NCBI RefSeq assembly: GCF_011046535.1
Contig: NZ_CP049257.1
Coordinates: 4,960,001-5,024,000 of the forward strand
DNA length: 64,000 bases
Origin: Nocardioides anomalus
Lineage (GTDB): Bacteria > Actinomycetota > Actinomycetes > Propionibacteriales > Nocardioidaceae
Direction of reading: 5' to 3'
The notes under the pieces were generated by a model that was not told the DNA's origin, made no database searches, and saw only the letters and a list, made by a program, of their open reading frames with translations. This document shows, piece after piece, positions 1 through 8,231 of the stretch (position 1 is the stretch's first letter; each line of letters starts with the position of its first letter). The position numbers and the translations under genes were made by a program.

Positions 1-200
1 GGCTCGTGCGCGCCAAGACCGGCACCCTCACCAACGTCTCCTCGCTGGCCGGCATCGCGGTCGACCAGGACGGCAACCAGATGGTCTTCGCGCTCATGGC
101 CGACCGGATCGCCCAGGTCGACGAGACCAAGGCCCAGCGTGCCCTCGACGCGGCCGCCGGGGCCCTCGGCGCCTGCCACTGCGGGTCGGTGCCGAACTAG
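1..200 (+). CDS. dacB: D-alanyl-D-alanine carboxypeptidase (PBP4 type), C-terminal end only
   Basis: Only the last ~65 residues lie in the window; the gene enters from the left edge and stops at TAG 198-200. The fragment opens with VRAKTGTL, which contains the KTG box of penicillin-binding active-site serine enzymes. The following strand pattern (LAGIAV, MVFALMADR) matches the last part of S13-family (DacB/PBP4) carboxypeptidases. These act outside the membrane and trim or cleave peptidoglycan cross-links. The catalytic SxxK and SxN motifs are outside the window, so the assignment rests on one motif and the C-terminal layout. Confidence 0.75.
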   Translation, partial: LVRAKTGTLTNVSSLAGIAVDQDGNQMVFALMADRIAQVDETKAQRALDAAAGALGACHCGSVPN

Positions 201-215
201 AGCATTTCAGTCGAC

Positions 216-221
216 TATGAT
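216..221 (+). promoter_or_regulatory. -10 box TATGAT, probable leaderless start at 228
   Basis: TATGAT is followed by exactly six bases and then the ATG at 228. This TANNNT-N6-RTG layout recurs many times in the window and fits transcription starting at or next to the start codon, as known for actinobacterial leaderless mRNAs. Confidence 0.55.
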
Positions 222-227
222 GCGCGC

Positions 228-1121
228 ATGACCGTCGACGCCCCCGCCCTGCCGACGTACGGCGACGCCGAGGTGGTCGTCCCCGCCCCGGACGCCGGTC
301 CCGGCAACTGGTCGGGCGCCGCGTCCGCCGTGCTCCACGACGGCGTGTTCTGGCTGACCTACCGGGTCCGCCGCCCGCTCACCGAGGGCCGCGGCGTGGC
401 CGTGGTCGTGGCCCGCTCCGACGACGGCGTGCACTTCGAGCCGGTGACCGAGGTCGGCCGCGAGCAGTTCGGCTGCGAGTCCTTCGAGCGGCCGGTCCTC
501 TCCCCGCTGCCCGACGGCGGCTGGCGGCTCTACCTGTCCTGCGCGACGTACGACTCCAAGCACTGGTGGGTCGACTCCCTCACCGCCGCCTCCGTCGACG
601 CCCTGCCGGCCGGCCACCAGCAGGTCGTGCTGCCCGGCTCGGCCGACGTCGCGGTCAAGGACCCGGTCATCCAGCACCCCACCGCCCCCGGCCAGGAGTG
701 GGTCATGTGGCTGTGCTGCCACCCCCTCACCGACCCCGGCCACGAGGACCGGATGACCACCCGCCGCCTCACCTCGCCCGACGGCCTCACCTGGACCGAC
801 CGCGGCGAGGTCCTCGCCGGCCGCCCCGGGCACTGGGACGCCCGCGGCGCCCGCGTGGCCACCGTGCTGACCGCCGACCCCCTCACCGTGCTGTACGACG
901 GCCGCCCCGACGCCGCCTCCAACTGGCACGAGACCACCGGCGTCGCCCGCTGGGACGGCACCCGCCTGGTCCCGCTCGACGACGAGCCCATCGCCAGCCC
1001 GCACTCCGACGGCGCCTTCCGCTACGCCACCGCCGTGCCGCTCCCCGACGGCCGGACGCGGTTCTACGTGGAGGCGGCCCGTCCCGACGGGGCGCACGAC
1101 CTGGTGACCGTCGTCCGCTGA
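228..1121 (+). CDS. GH43/GH32-like five-bladed beta-propeller protein
   Basis: A 297-residue protein without signal peptide or membrane segment. It is built of repeated short beta motifs typical of five-bladed propellers in glycoside hydrolase clans: W-x-Y/F strands, ARSDDGVHFEP, RRLTSPDGLTWTDRG, and an FRYATAVPLPDGRTRFYVEA end. Acidic residues that could be catalytic are present (DPVIQH, GHWDARGARV), but no family-specific signature can be assigned. The lack of an export signal suggests cytoplasmic action, perhaps on an imported sugar. It stands alone, 27 bp after dacB, with its own leaderless-type promoter. A non-enzymatic propeller is possible. Compare the protein at 41858-42994, which has a similar architecture. 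Confidence 0.6.
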   Translation: MTVDAPALPTYGDAEVVVPAPDAGPGNWSGAASAVLHDGVFWLTYRVRRPLTEGRGVAVVVARSDDGVHFEPVTEVGREQFGCESFERPVLSPLPDGGWRLYLSCATYDSKHWWVDSLTAASVDALPAGHQQVVLPGSADVAVKDPVIQHPTAPGQEWVMWLCCHPLTDPGHEDRMTTRRLTSPDGLTWTDRGEVLAGRPGHWDARGARVATVLTADPLTVLYDGRPDAASNWHETTGVARWDGTRLVPLDDEPIASPHSDGAFRYATAVPLPDGRTRFYVEAARPDGAHDLVTVVR

Positions 1122-1139
1122 CCGCGCGATGATGGCCCC

Positions 1140-1769
1140 GTGACGCAGACACCCGCCGGCTGGTACGCCGACCCGCAGGACCCCGCGCAGTACCGCTACT
1201 GGGACGGCGCGGCCTGGACCGAGCACCGCTCGCCGCGCTCGCAGACCGGGGCGCAGGTCACCCAGGCGGCCAACGACCTGGCCGACGGGCTGACCAAGGG
1301 TTTCAACGCGGTGGGCACGTGGCTCAACCAGAACGTCGGCAGCCAGGCGGGCACGACGTTCGCGTCGGTGGCCGCGTCGTGCCGGGACGAGCCGGCTCGG
1401 CAGCCGCTGTCGGTGACCGCTCAGCTGGTGCTGGGGCCGGGCGACGTCGCGGGGGTGGGCCAGGTCTTCGCGCGGACGGGCACGACGGTCACGGCCGAGG
1501 GCGCGCGGCTGGAGAACGAGCACTGCCGGCTGGTGCCGAACCCGTGGGACCCGGCGGCGCCGCAGGGGGTGGCGGTGTTCATCGGGGCGACCACGGTGGG
1601 CCGGTTGCCGGCCGAGCTCGAGGCGCAGTACGTCGGGCCGCTGGCGCAGCTGGCCAGCCGGAGCGTGGTGGCCACGGCGGTGGCCGACCTGGTCGCGCAC
1701 GGCCCCGGGATGGTGACGAGCGCGCAGGTGAGCGTGCACCTGCCCGCGGTGGAGGCGCTCGCCTCCTAG
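1140..1769 (+). CDS. DUF2510 domain protein
   Basis: GTG start with GATGAT six bases upstream. Residues ~5-32 (GWYADPQDPAQYRYWDGAAW and on) form a clear DUF2510 domain, a short Trp-rich module found almost only in actinobacteria, usually at the end of membrane or signalling proteins. Residues ~45-209 hold no membrane segment. They read as a mixed alpha/beta domain with a strand-rich core (PLSVTAQLVLGPGDVAGVGQ) and end in a short EALAS tail. The function is unknown. The gene ends 4 bp inside the 3' end of the convergent sulfotransferase gene. Confidence 0.7.
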   Translation: MTQTPAGWYADPQDPAQYRYWDGAAWTEHRSPRSQTGAQVTQAANDLADGLTKGFNAVGTWLNQNVGSQAGTTFASVAASCRDEPARQPLSVTAQLVLGPGDVAGVGQVFARTGTTVTAEGARLENEHCRLVPNPWDPAAPQGVAVFIGATTVGRLPAELEAQYVGPLAQLASRSVVATAVADLVAHGPGMVTSAQVSVHLPAVEALAS

Positions 1770-2730
1770 GAGGACGCGGTGGCCCGCTCCTGGAAGGACC
1801 CGCGGCTGTCCACCGAGCGCCACAGCCTGAAGGGCTGACCGGTCAGCTCCGAGAGCAGGTCGATGTCGTCGGCGAAGTGCGGCAGCAGCCGGGCGCGGGC
1901 GTCCGGGGCGAGCTTGGGCCGGTGGGCGCCGCCGGCCTGGAGCTGGTTGATGAGCGGTACGGAGGCCGCACGCCAGACCTCGGGGCGCACGAACTGGCCG
2001 GCCCAGGCGCCGGCGCGGACGGCCGGGCCGAAGACGGTGGTGCGCCAGCCGGGGAGGCGTAGGCGCGCGCGTTGTCGCGCGGCACCTCGTGCACGAGCCC
2101 GGTGCGGATGCCCAGGAACCGGCAGACCTCGTCGGTGGTCTCGACGGGCGACTCGACGATGTCGCGGTAGCGCACGACGTGCACGCGCGCGGGGTCGACG
2201 TACTGGTAGAGGTGCTCGAGCTGGCGCCCGTAGAGCCCGAGGTCCTTGTAGCGCCAGAACGGCGCCCAGCCGCGGTCGATGCGCTCGGCCTGCAGGTGGA
2301 AGGCGCGCTCGAAGTCCGGCTCCTTCTCGAGCCCGTCGGACCACAGGTGCATCCAGTTGCTGTACGCGCGGTCGATGGGGTCGCGGATCACCGCGATCAG
2401 CTTCACCTCGGGCAGGTGCTCGGCGATCCGCCGGTGCGCGGGGTAGCTCCACAGGTAGAACGGCGTGCTCTCGCCGCGCACCTGGCGGTCGGCGGCGGGC
2501 CGGAACAGCGCCTCGTAGTCGCGGCGCCGCCAGACCCACTCCTGCTGGCTGTGCGCGTCGCCCGGGCCGACCCAGTGCGGGGGCGGGGCGTCACCGCAGA
2601 GCCAGTACTTCGGCTCCTTGGGCGTGGTCGTGAAGACGTCGGGGTGCAGCGCCAGCGCGGAGTGCAGCGCGGTGGTCCCGGCCTTCGGGGCCCCGACGAT
2701 GATGAAGTCGGGTCGGAGCGGCCGGGCCAT
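1766..2730 (-). pseudogene. Sulfotransferase family protein, broken by a one-base frameshift
   Basis: The N-terminal ~225 residues read from ATG 2730. They carry the PAPS 5'-phosphosulfate loop (IIVGAPKAGTTALHSALALH), the 3'-phosphate motif RDPIDRAYSNWMH and a conserved YRDIVESP segment: a cytosolic-type sulfotransferase that would move sulfate from PAPS to an alcohol or sugar. After DNARAYASP the frame is lost. The family-like C-terminus (GWRTTVFGPAVRAGAWAGQF and on to the stop at 1766) continues in another frame. Adding one G to the run 2051-2054 (one C on the coding strand) joins the halves into DNARAYASPGWRTT and gives an intact 321-residue protein of normal family length. It may be a recent pseudogene or a sequencing error. 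Confidence 0.8.
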
Positions 2731-2778
2731 GCATACCAGAGTAAACGACTCCGGTTAGAGCACAATGACCCGAAGGGG

Positions 2779-3405
2779 TCAGGCCTTGGCCTCGCCGCCC
2801 CAGTTGGCCAGCTTGGTGGCCACGGTGTGCAGGTCGGCGCGCCAGACGTCCTCGGGCCCGGGCGGCAGCACGTCGTCCCACTCGATGGTGGCCGCGCCGA
2901 TCACGCCGGTGAGCCGGGCCGTGCGGGCCACGAACCAGCTGTGCGCGTGCTCGCTGCCGTCGCCGTAGCGCAGCACGTGGCAGCGCGCGACGTGGTCGAG
3001 CCCCTCGATGATGCGCACCAGCCGGTTGGCGATCCGGCCGTGCTGCGAGGCGAGGTCGTCGTCGAGCTGGCCGAAGTCGAGGTGCTGGCGCGGCTCCAGG
3101 ATGAGCACGAGCGGCAGCCCGCTCGGCTTGCCGAAGTGCTTGAGTCGCCACGACGCGTCCTCCCAGACCACGCGCTCCTCGGGCACGCCGAAGCAGGACG
3201 GGCACGGCTTGTCGGCCGTCTGGCCCGCCCGCGGCGCCTCGTCGGCGACCGGTGGCAGCACCCGCGGCACCAGCTCGCCGTCGACGACCTCCCACGGGAA
3301 GTTGTCCCACTCCGCGTGCGGCGGTGCCGGCAGCCGCCCGCCCGCGCCGACGCTCTCGCTGATGCGGGCATGGACCTGATCGGCGGACTCGGCCATGCCC
3401 GCCAC
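2779..3405 (-). CDS. HIT-like domain protein
   Basis: A 208-residue protein with a CPSC pair (residues ~69-72), a central beta-rich segment (LPLVLILEPRQHLDFGQL) and then CHVLRYGDGSEHAHSWFV. The last segment occupies the place of the HIT-family H-x-H-x-H active site, but only the first two histidines are present and Trp stands in the third position. HIT proteins are nucleotide hydrolases or transferases; the altered site leaves activity uncertain. An alternative start lies three codons downstream (MAESADQ). It is divergent from purC, with 67 bp between the start codons. Confidence 0.6.
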   Translation of the reverse strand: MAGMAESADQVHARISESVGAGGRLPAPPHAEWDNFPWEVVDGELVPRVLPPVADEAPRAGQTADKPCPSCFGVPEERVVWEDASWRLKHFGKPSGLPLVLILEPRQHLDFGQLDDDLASQHGRIANRLVRIIEGLDHVARCHVLRYGDGSEHAHSWFVARTARLTGVIGAATIEWDDVLPPGPEDVWRADLHTVATKLANWGGEAKA

Positions 3406-3460
3406 CTTGCCAGGTGACCCTGCTCACACCCCGCCCAGGGTCGCCACCGGCGCCGCAGCC

Positions 3461-3466
3461 TAGGCT
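3461..3466 (+). promoter_or_regulatory. -10 box TAGGCT of purC (leaderless type)
   Basis: TAGGCT, six bases, then GTG 3473. Same spacing as at purS, purL and purF. Confidence 0.6.
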
Positions 3467-3472
3467 GACCAC

Positions 3473-4378
3473 GTGCCGCCCGTGACGCTGCCACCCGCCC
3501 CGACGATCCCCGGCGCGCGCCACCTGCACTCGGGCAAGGTGCGCGACCTCTACGAGCTCACCGAGGGCCCGCACGCCGGCCAGCTCCTCATGGTGGCCAG
3601 CGACCGGATCTCGATCTTCGACTTCGTCCTCGACACCACGATCCCGGACAAGGGTGAGCTGCTCACCCGGATGTCGCTGTGGTGGTTCGACCAGCTGTCG
3701 GCCATCGTGCCGCACCACGTGCTGTCCACCGACGTCCCCGACGCGGTCCGCGGTCGCGCCGTGGTCTGCGAGCGCCTCGACATGTACGCCGTGGAGTGCG
3801 TCGTGCGCGGCTACCTCACCGGCTCGGGGCTGCTGGACTACCGGGCCACCGCGCCCGACCACAGCGTCTGCGGGATCCGGCTGCCCGACGGCCTCGAGGA
3901 CGGCAGCCGGCTGCCCGAGCCGGTCTTCACGCCGGCCACCAAGGCCGAGCTGGGCGACCACGACGAGAACGTCTCCTACGAGGCGGTCGAGCAGACCGTC
4001 GGGGCCGAGCGCGCCGCCGAGCTGCGCGGCCTGACCCTGTCGGTCTACGCCCGGGCGGAGGAGATGGCCCGCGAGCGCGGCATCATCCTGGCCGACACCA
4101 AGCTCGAGTTCGGCGCGCGCCCGGACGGGGCCACGGTGCTCGGCGACGAGGTGCTGACGCCGGACTCCTCGCGCTTCTGGCCGGCGGCCGAGTGGCACCC
4201 GGGCCGCGCGCAGCCGTCGTACGACAAGCAGATCGTGCGCAACTGGGCGCTCTCGCCGGAGTCCGGGTGGGACCGGTCGTCGGGCGAGGCCCCGCCGCCG
4301 CTGCCGCCCGAGGTGGTCGAGCGCACCCGGCAGCGCTACGTCGAGGCCTACGAGCTGCTCACCGGTCAGCGCTTCTGA
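3473..4378 (+). CDS. purC: Phosphoribosylaminoimidazole-succinocarboxamide synthase (SAICAR synthetase)
   Basis: Joins CAIR and aspartate using ATP to make SAICAR in purine synthesis; cytosolic. The 301-residue protein has the family's glycine-containing start HSGKVRDLYEL (residues ~22-32), VASDRISIFDFVL, the signature VVRGYLTGSGLLDY, ADTKLEFG and DEVLTPDSSRFW. Length is usual for the actinobacterial form. GTG 3473 was chosen because a TAGGCT box sits six bases upstream; a second GTG at 3482 is less well placed. It overlaps the next gene by 1 bp (TGATG), so 3473-6601 may be one transcript. Confidence 0.95.
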   Translation: MPPVTLPPAPTIPGARHLHSGKVRDLYELTEGPHAGQLLMVASDRISIFDFVLDTTIPDKGELLTRMSLWWFDQLSAIVPHHVLSTDVPDAVRGRAVVCERLDMYAVECVVRGYLTGSGLLDYRATAPDHSVCGIRLPDGLEDGSRLPEPVFTPATKAELGDHDENVSYEAVEQTVGAERAAELRGLTLSVYARAEEMARERGIILADTKLEFGARPDGATVLGDEVLTPDSSRFWPAAEWHPGRAQPSYDKQIVRNWALSPESGWDRSSGEAPPPLPPEVVERTRQRYVEAYELLTGQRF

Positions 4379-4794
4379 TGGCGGGCGGACGGGTCCGCTT
4401 CCGGGTCAGCCGGGAGCGCGCCTTCGACTACCTGGTCGACCCCCGCAACCGGGCCGAGTGGCAGTCCTCGCTGCGCCGGGTCAGCGGCGTCGAGGGCGAG
4501 CCGCGCGTCGGGCAGAGCTGGGTCGACGAGACCAAGCCGGGGGTGCACGCCCACATGCGCACCACCGAGCTGGTCCGCCCGACCCGGTGGAGCGAGTCCG
4601 GCACCTGGCGCTTCGTGCGCGCCGACCTGACCCTGCAGTTCTTCGACGCCCCCGACGGTCAGTGCGACGTCGACTACTCCTTCCGCATCCACGCCCTCGG
4701 CCCGGTCGGCACGGTGGCCTCGTGGCTGTCGCGGCCGGCGGTCGGCGCCGACCTCCGGCGGGCCGCGCAGGTGTTGGCTAGGTTGACCGGGTGA
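4378..4794 (+). CDS. SRPBCC family protein (START-like lipid/ligand-binding fold)
   Basis: A 138-residue protein beginning MAGGRVRFRVSRERAFDYLV, typical of the first strand and helix of SRPBCC proteins. NRAEWQSSLRRVSGVEG and the late DYSFRIHALGPVGTVASWL helix complete the helix-grip pattern with its hydrophobic pocket. The family binds hydrophobic small molecules; no catalytic residues are known for this subgroup. It overlaps purC by 1 bp at its start and the acyl-CoA ligase by 4 bp at its end. Translational coupling with the ligase suggests a lipid or acyl-group context. Confidence 0.75.
   Translation: MAGGRVRFRVSRERAFDYLVDPRNRAEWQSSLRRVSGVEGEPRVGQSWVDETKPGVHAHMRTTELVRPTRWSESGTWRFVRADLTLQFFDAPDGQCDVDYSFRIHALGPVGTVASWLSRPAVGADLRRAAQVLARLTG
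4779..4784 (+). promoter_or_regulatory. -10 box TAGGTT before the acyl-CoA ligase
   Basis: TAGGTT, six bases, then GTG 4791. It lies inside the end of the SRPBCC gene, so the ligase may have its own leaderless promoter in addition to readthrough. Confidence 0.45.
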
Positions 4795-6368
4795 CGTCGT
4801 ACAACCTGGCCATCCTGCTGACGCACAGCGCCGAGCAGTACCCCGAGCGCGAGGCGATCGTCTTCCCGGCCACGGGCCGCCGGATGACCTACGCCGAGGT
4901 CGACACGGTCTCCAACATGGTCGCGGGCTACCTGGTCGGCCAGGGCATCCAGCCCGGCGACAAGGTCGCGCTGAGCTGCCCCAACCTGCCGTACTTCTCG
5001 CTCGTCTACTGGGGCATCCTCAAGGCCGGCGCCACCGTCGTCCCGCTCAACGTGCTGCTCAAGGGCCGCGAGGTGACCTACCACCTCCAGGACTCCGACG
5101 CGAAGGCCTACTTCTGCTTCGAGGGCACCCCCGAGCTGCCCATCGGCCAGGAGGGGTACGCCGGCTTCCAGGGCGCCGACGGCTGCGAGACGTTCGTGGT
5201 CATCACCGCCGGCCTCGACGGCGCCTCGCCGTTCGAGGGCGTGCCCACCTTCGCCGAGACCCTCGGCGGCCAGGACGGCACCTTCGAGACGGTGGCCACC
5301 GACGAGGACGACACCGCGGTCATCCTCTACACCTCCGGCACCACCGGTCAGCCCAAGGGCGCGGAGCTGCGGCACCGCAACATGCGCGACAACGCCCAGC
5401 TCGGCGAGGCGCTCTTCGGCGCGGACGCCGAGAAGCCCGACACCTTCCTGTGCGTCCTCCCGCTCTTCCACTCCTTCGGCCAGACCGTCATCCAGAACGG
5501 CGCGGCGGCGTACGGCGGGACCGTGGTCATGCTGCCGCGCTTCGAGGCCGGCGCGGCGCTGCAGCTGGTGCAGAGCGAGGGGATCACCTACTTCGCCGGG
5601 GTCCCGACGATGTACTGGGGCCTGCTCGGCGCGCTGAAGGAGGCGGGCGACTCCGTCGACGTCAAGAAGATCAGCGACACGTTGCGCGTCGCCGCGGCGG
5701 GCGGCTCCGCGCTGCCGGTCGAGGTGCACAAGAACTTCCGCGAGCAGTTCGGCGTGACGATCCTCGAGGGCTACGGGCTCTCCGAGACGTCACCGGTCGC
5801 CTCCTTCTCGCCGTACGGCGAGGAGCCGCGCGTGGGCTCGATCGGCCGGCCCGTGCCGGGTGTCGAGATGAAGCTGATCGACCCCGAGTCGTGGGACGAG
5901 GTCGAGTGGTCCGAGGACGCGGTCGGCGAGATCGCGATCAAGGGTCACAACATCATGAAGGGCTACTACGGCCGGCCCGAGGCGACGGAGGAGGCGATCC
6001 AGGACGGGTGGTTCCGCTCCGGTGACCTCGGCCGCCGCGACGCCGACGGCTGGTACTACATCGTCGACCGCTCCAAGGACATGATCATCCGCGGCGGCTA
6101 CAACGTGTACCCGCGCGAGATCGAGGAGGTGCTGATGTCGCACCCCGACGTGTCGCTGGCCGCGGTCATCGGCGTCCCGCACGAGAGCCACGGCGAGGAG
6201 GTCAAGGCGTTCGTCATCCTCGAGGACGGCGCCACGATCACCGAGGACGAGCTCGTCGCGTGGGGCAAGGAGCAGATGGCGGGCTACAAGTACCCCCGCG
6301 TCGTCGAGTTCGTCCCGAACCTGCCCATGACCGCCACCGGCAAGATCCTCAAGCGCGAGCTGTCGTGA
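4791..6368 (+). CDS. Long-chain fatty acid--CoA ligase (AMP-forming)
   Basis: Activates a fatty or other carboxylic acid to acyl-CoA through an acyl-AMP intermediate; soluble or membrane-associated. The 525-residue ANL-family enzyme has the P-loop LYTSGTTGQPKGAEL (~residues 180-194), the A5 motif GYGLSETSP, the hinge region GDLGRRDADGWYYIVDRSKD followed by IIRGGYNVYPREIEE, and the catalytic lysine near the end in MTATGKILKREL. Length is normal. FadD-type enzymes are highly paralogous in actinobacteria, so the chain-length preference cannot be read. Both ends overlap neighbours by 4 bp. Confidence 0.9.
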   Translation: MTSYNLAILLTHSAEQYPEREAIVFPATGRRMTYAEVDTVSNMVAGYLVGQGIQPGDKVALSCPNLPYFSLVYWGILKAGATVVPLNVLLKGREVTYHLQDSDAKAYFCFEGTPELPIGQEGYAGFQGADGCETFVVITAGLDGASPFEGVPTFAETLGGQDGTFETVATDEDDTAVILYTSGTTGQPKGAELRHRNMRDNAQLGEALFGADAEKPDTFLCVLPLFHSFGQTVIQNGAAAYGGTVVMLPRFEAGAALQLVQSEGITYFAGVPTMYWGLLGALKEAGDSVDVKKISDTLRVAAAGGSALPVEVHKNFREQFGVTILEGYGLSETSPVASFSPYGEEPRVGSIGRPVPGVEMKLIDPESWDEVEWSEDAVGEIAIKGHNIMKGYYGRPEATEEAIQDGWFRSGDLGRRDADGWYYIVDRSKDMIIRGGYNVYPREIEEVLMSHPDVSLAAVIGVPHESHGEEVKAFVILEDGATITEDELVAWGKEQMAGYKYPRVVEFVPNLPMTATGKILKRELS

Positions 6369-6601
6369 CCCCGGGCCGCGTCGCCGGCTGCGTCGTCGCC
6401 CTGCTGCTCGTCGTGGTCGGCGTGGCCATCGCCGCCGCGGGCATGGGCTGGACCGGCAACGGCTCGAGCACGTCGTGGTCGGTCATCGGCGCGGTGCTGG
6501 CCGGCCTCGGTGTCGCGCTGCCGATCTCGATCGTCCAGCGGGTCCGCCAGGACGCCCAGGCCAGCGAGCTCGAGCGCCGGCGGTACGGCGGGAAGCGCTG
6601 A
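6365..6601 (+). CDS. Small membrane protein, two membrane segments
   Basis: A 78-residue protein starting at GTG 6365, overlapping the ligase stop by 4 bp. Residues ~5-27 (VAGCVVALLLVVVGVAIAAA) and ~41-60 (SVIGAVLAGLGVALPISIVQ) are hydrophobic. The tail is basic and charged (RVRQDAQASELERRRYGGKR), as expected for a cytosolic C-terminus. No family recognised. Its place at the end of the purC-ligase run suggests co-transcription. Confidence 0.6.
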   Translation: MTPGRVAGCVVALLLVVVGVAIAAAGMGWTGNGSSTSWSVIGAVLAGLGVALPISIVQRVRQDAQASELERRRYGGKR

Positions 6602-6604
6602 GCC

Positions 6605-6937
6605 GTGGCCGGCCTCTACGCGCGGCCGAGCGCCGCCGCGGTGGGCGAGGCCTGCGCGGCGCACGTCTCGGGTGAGGTCGTCGCCTGGGTGGCCGGCAAG
6701 ACCCTCAACGCCCGGCTGCTCTACGTCGTGACGCCCGACGAGGTGGCCGTGCTGCGACTGGGCCGGTTCGGGATCCGGCCCCAGGAGCTCCTCGGGCGCT
6801 GGCGGCGTGGTGCGGTGGAGACCGAGGACGGCATCGCCTCGGTGCGCGTCGGTGCCTACCGTGCCAAGGTCCGGCTGGTCGACCGCCGGCTGGCGCGCGA
6901 GGTCGCCCGGCTGGGCGCCGCCGTCGGTCCCGGCTAG
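6605..6937 (+). CDS. Hypothetical protein
   Basis: A 110-residue soluble protein from GTG 6605, 3 bp after the previous stop. It alternates short strands (ARLLYVVTPDEVAVLRL, GIASVRVGAYRAKVRLV) with one C-terminal helix, which resembles a small PH-like or beta-sandwich domain; that is inference only. Not recognised as a named family. It overlaps the convergent gene at 6934 by 4 bp. Confidence 0.55.
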   Translation: MAGLYARPSAAAVGEACAAHVSGEVVAWVAGKTLNARLLYVVTPDEVAVLRLGRFGIRPQELLGRWRRGAVETEDGIASVRVGAYRAKVRLVDRRLAREVARLGAAVGPG

Positions 6938-7173
6938 CGCCGCCGCGTCGCCCGCGCGACCAGCAGCACCCAGGCCAGCCCGACGAGGACGAGCCCCACG
7001 AGGAGCCCCGCCGCCGCGCCCGGCCAGCCGGCGACGACCGCCCCGGCCGCGACGGCCGCGGCGACGAGGGCGAGCCGGACCAGCATCCACGCCAGGTCCT
7101 CGGCGAGCGTGCGCACGAAGTAGCGGACAGCGCCGCCAGCCGTCTCCGGGTCCTGCGGAGGGGAGGCGGACAC
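6934..7173 (-). CDS. Small membrane protein
   Basis: A 79-residue protein with two adjacent hydrophobic segments, residues ~29-50 (WMLVRLALVAAAVAAGAVV) and ~53-74 (AAAGLLVGLVLVGLAWVLLV), ending in a basic ARATRRR tail. The N-terminus is polar and Pro-rich. No family recognised. It follows the stress protein gene at 7180-7704 by 6 bp on the same strand and is probably co-transcribed with it. Confidence 0.6.
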   Translation of the reverse strand: MSASPPQDPETAGGAVRYFVRTLAEDLAWMLVRLALVAAAVAAGAVVAGWPGAAAGLLVGLVLVGLAWVLLVARATRRR

Positions 7174-7179
7174 GCCCGC

Positions 7180-7704
7180 TCAGTTGGCGAACGGGTCGGG
7201 CAGCGCGCCCGGCAGCTGGGCCAGCAGCTCGCGGGCCTGGGCGGCCGACTTGTGCTCGACCAGCACCTCGTACCTGGTCGCCACCACCTGGGTCACCGAG
7301 GAGAAGTCGCGCTGGCCGCGCGTGGCGGCGTACCCGACCAGGGCCCAGATCACGCCGAACGCGGCGCCGAAGACCATGGTGGCCAGCACCGTGGCGATCC
7401 AGCTCGAGCCGTCGGAGAACAGCGACAGGACCAGCCCGACGAACAGGCCGAGCCAGATGCCGGAGACCAGGCCACCGATGGCCACGCGGCCCGTGGTGAG
7501 CCGGCCGGTGATCCGCTCGATGCGCTTGAGGTCGGTGCCGACGATCATGCACTGCTCGACCGGGAACTTGTTGTCGGACAAGAAGTCGACGGTCTTCTGC
7601 GCGGCCGCGTAGTCGTCGTAGACCGCGAGTGACTGCGGGAAGTCCAGGCCGAGCGGCGAGGCGGACGCGGCGGCCCGGCCGGCGGAGGGGGTGCCCATGC
7701 TCAT
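7180..7704 (-). CDS. General stress protein 17M-like (YflT-type) membrane protein
   Basis: 174 residues. The N-terminal domain (~26-75: SLAVYDDYAAAQKTVDFLSD, then QCMIVGTDLKRIERITGRLT) has the alpha/beta pattern of the general stress protein 17M-like domain, followed by an internal Gly-rich hydrophobic hairpin (~80-130). It ends with a strand-helix that echoes the first half (QVVATRYEVLVEHKSAAQAR). Related proteins are induced by general stress in Firmicutes and are common in actinobacteria; their activity is unknown. The start ATG 7704 is preceded by an alternative in-frame ATG at 7698. Confidence 0.75.
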   Translation of the reverse strand: MSMGTPSAGRAAASASPLGLDFPQSLAVYDDYAAAQKTVDFLSDNKFPVEQCMIVGTDLKRIERITGRLTTGRVAIGGLVSGIWLGLFVGLVLSLFSDGSSWIATVLATMVFGAAFGVIWALVGYAATRGQRDFSSVTQVVATRYEVLVEHKSAAQARELLAQLPGALPDPFAN

Positions 7705-7776
7705 GGCCCCAGTCTGCCGGACGGCCCGGCGAGCGCTCTCAGCCTGCTTTTGGGATCACCCGTCACCCTCAGGGGT

Positions 7777-7971
7777 GTGAGCGTGGAGGAGCCCCCAGAG
7801 CAGGACAAGCGCACGCGCCGACGCCGCCGCGTCCTGCACACCGCCGGCCTGACCGCGTCGGCCGCGGTGCTGGCCCTGTCGGTCCAGGCGCAGTCGCTGG
7901 ACACCGACTCCGACAGCCCGCCGGCGTCCTACGGCGACGCGACGATCCTCGACCCCGACGCGACCGACTAG
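7777..7971 (+). CDS. Short hypothetical protein, possibly membrane-anchored
   Basis: 64 residues from GTG 7777, preceded by AGGGG at suitable spacing. A basic patch ([11 protein letters not shown]) precedes a moderately hydrophobic stretch ([16 protein letters not shown]) and an acidic tail, which looks like a twin-basic anchored or exported peptide. It ends 17 bp before purS. Coding is supported only by the ribosome site and composition; it may not be real. Confidence 0.4.
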   Translation: MSVEEPPEQDKRTRRRRRVLHTAGLTASAAVLALSVQAQSLDTDSDSPPASYGDATILDPDATD

Positions 7972-7976
7972 CCGCA

Positions 7977-7982
7977 TAGACT
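7977..7982 (+). promoter_or_regulatory. -10 box TAGACT of purS (leaderless type)
   Basis: TAGACT, six bases, GTG 7989. Confidence 0.6.
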
Positions 7983-7988
7983 CCTCGC

Positions 7989-8231
7989 GTGCCGAAGGTC
8001 GTCGTCGACGTCATGCCCAAGCCGGAGATCCTCGACCCCCAGGGCAAGGCGGTGCTCGGCGCCCTGCCCCGGCTCGGCTTCTCCGGCGTCACCGACGTCC
8101 GCCAGGGCAAGCGGTTCGAGCTCGAGCTGGACACCGTCGACGACGCCGTGCTCGGCGAGGTCGAGAAGATGGCCGAGACGCTGCTGTCCAACCCCGTGAT
8201 CGAGAACTACACCGTACGGGTGGAGGCGTGA
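7989..8231 (+). CDS. purS: Phosphoribosylformylglycinamidine synthase, PurS subunit
   Basis: Small structural subunit that holds PurL and PurQ together in the FGAM synthase complex and helps ammonia pass between them. 80 residues, the normal length. It begins [20 protein letters not shown], with the conserved LDPQG helix start and a late ENYTVRVE strand. It overlaps purQ by 4 bp. The synthetase subunit purL lies 6 kb downstream instead of next to it. Confidence 0.95.
   Translation: MPKVVVDVMPKPEILDPQGKAVLGALPRLGFSGVTDVRQGKRFELELDTVDDAVLGEVEKMAETLLSNPVIENYTVRVEA

Noticed and set aside
207..1823. Long open frames antisense to real genes, here and throughout (for example 14890-17424 and 52498-55677, minus strand)
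   Set aside because: High GC keeps antisense frames open; they overlap genes with clear family motifs and show Arg/Gly/Ala-rich shadow composition.
7180..7704. Part of a purine operon reading through to purS
   Set aside because: The gene is on the opposite strand, and purS has its own leaderless-type promoter.
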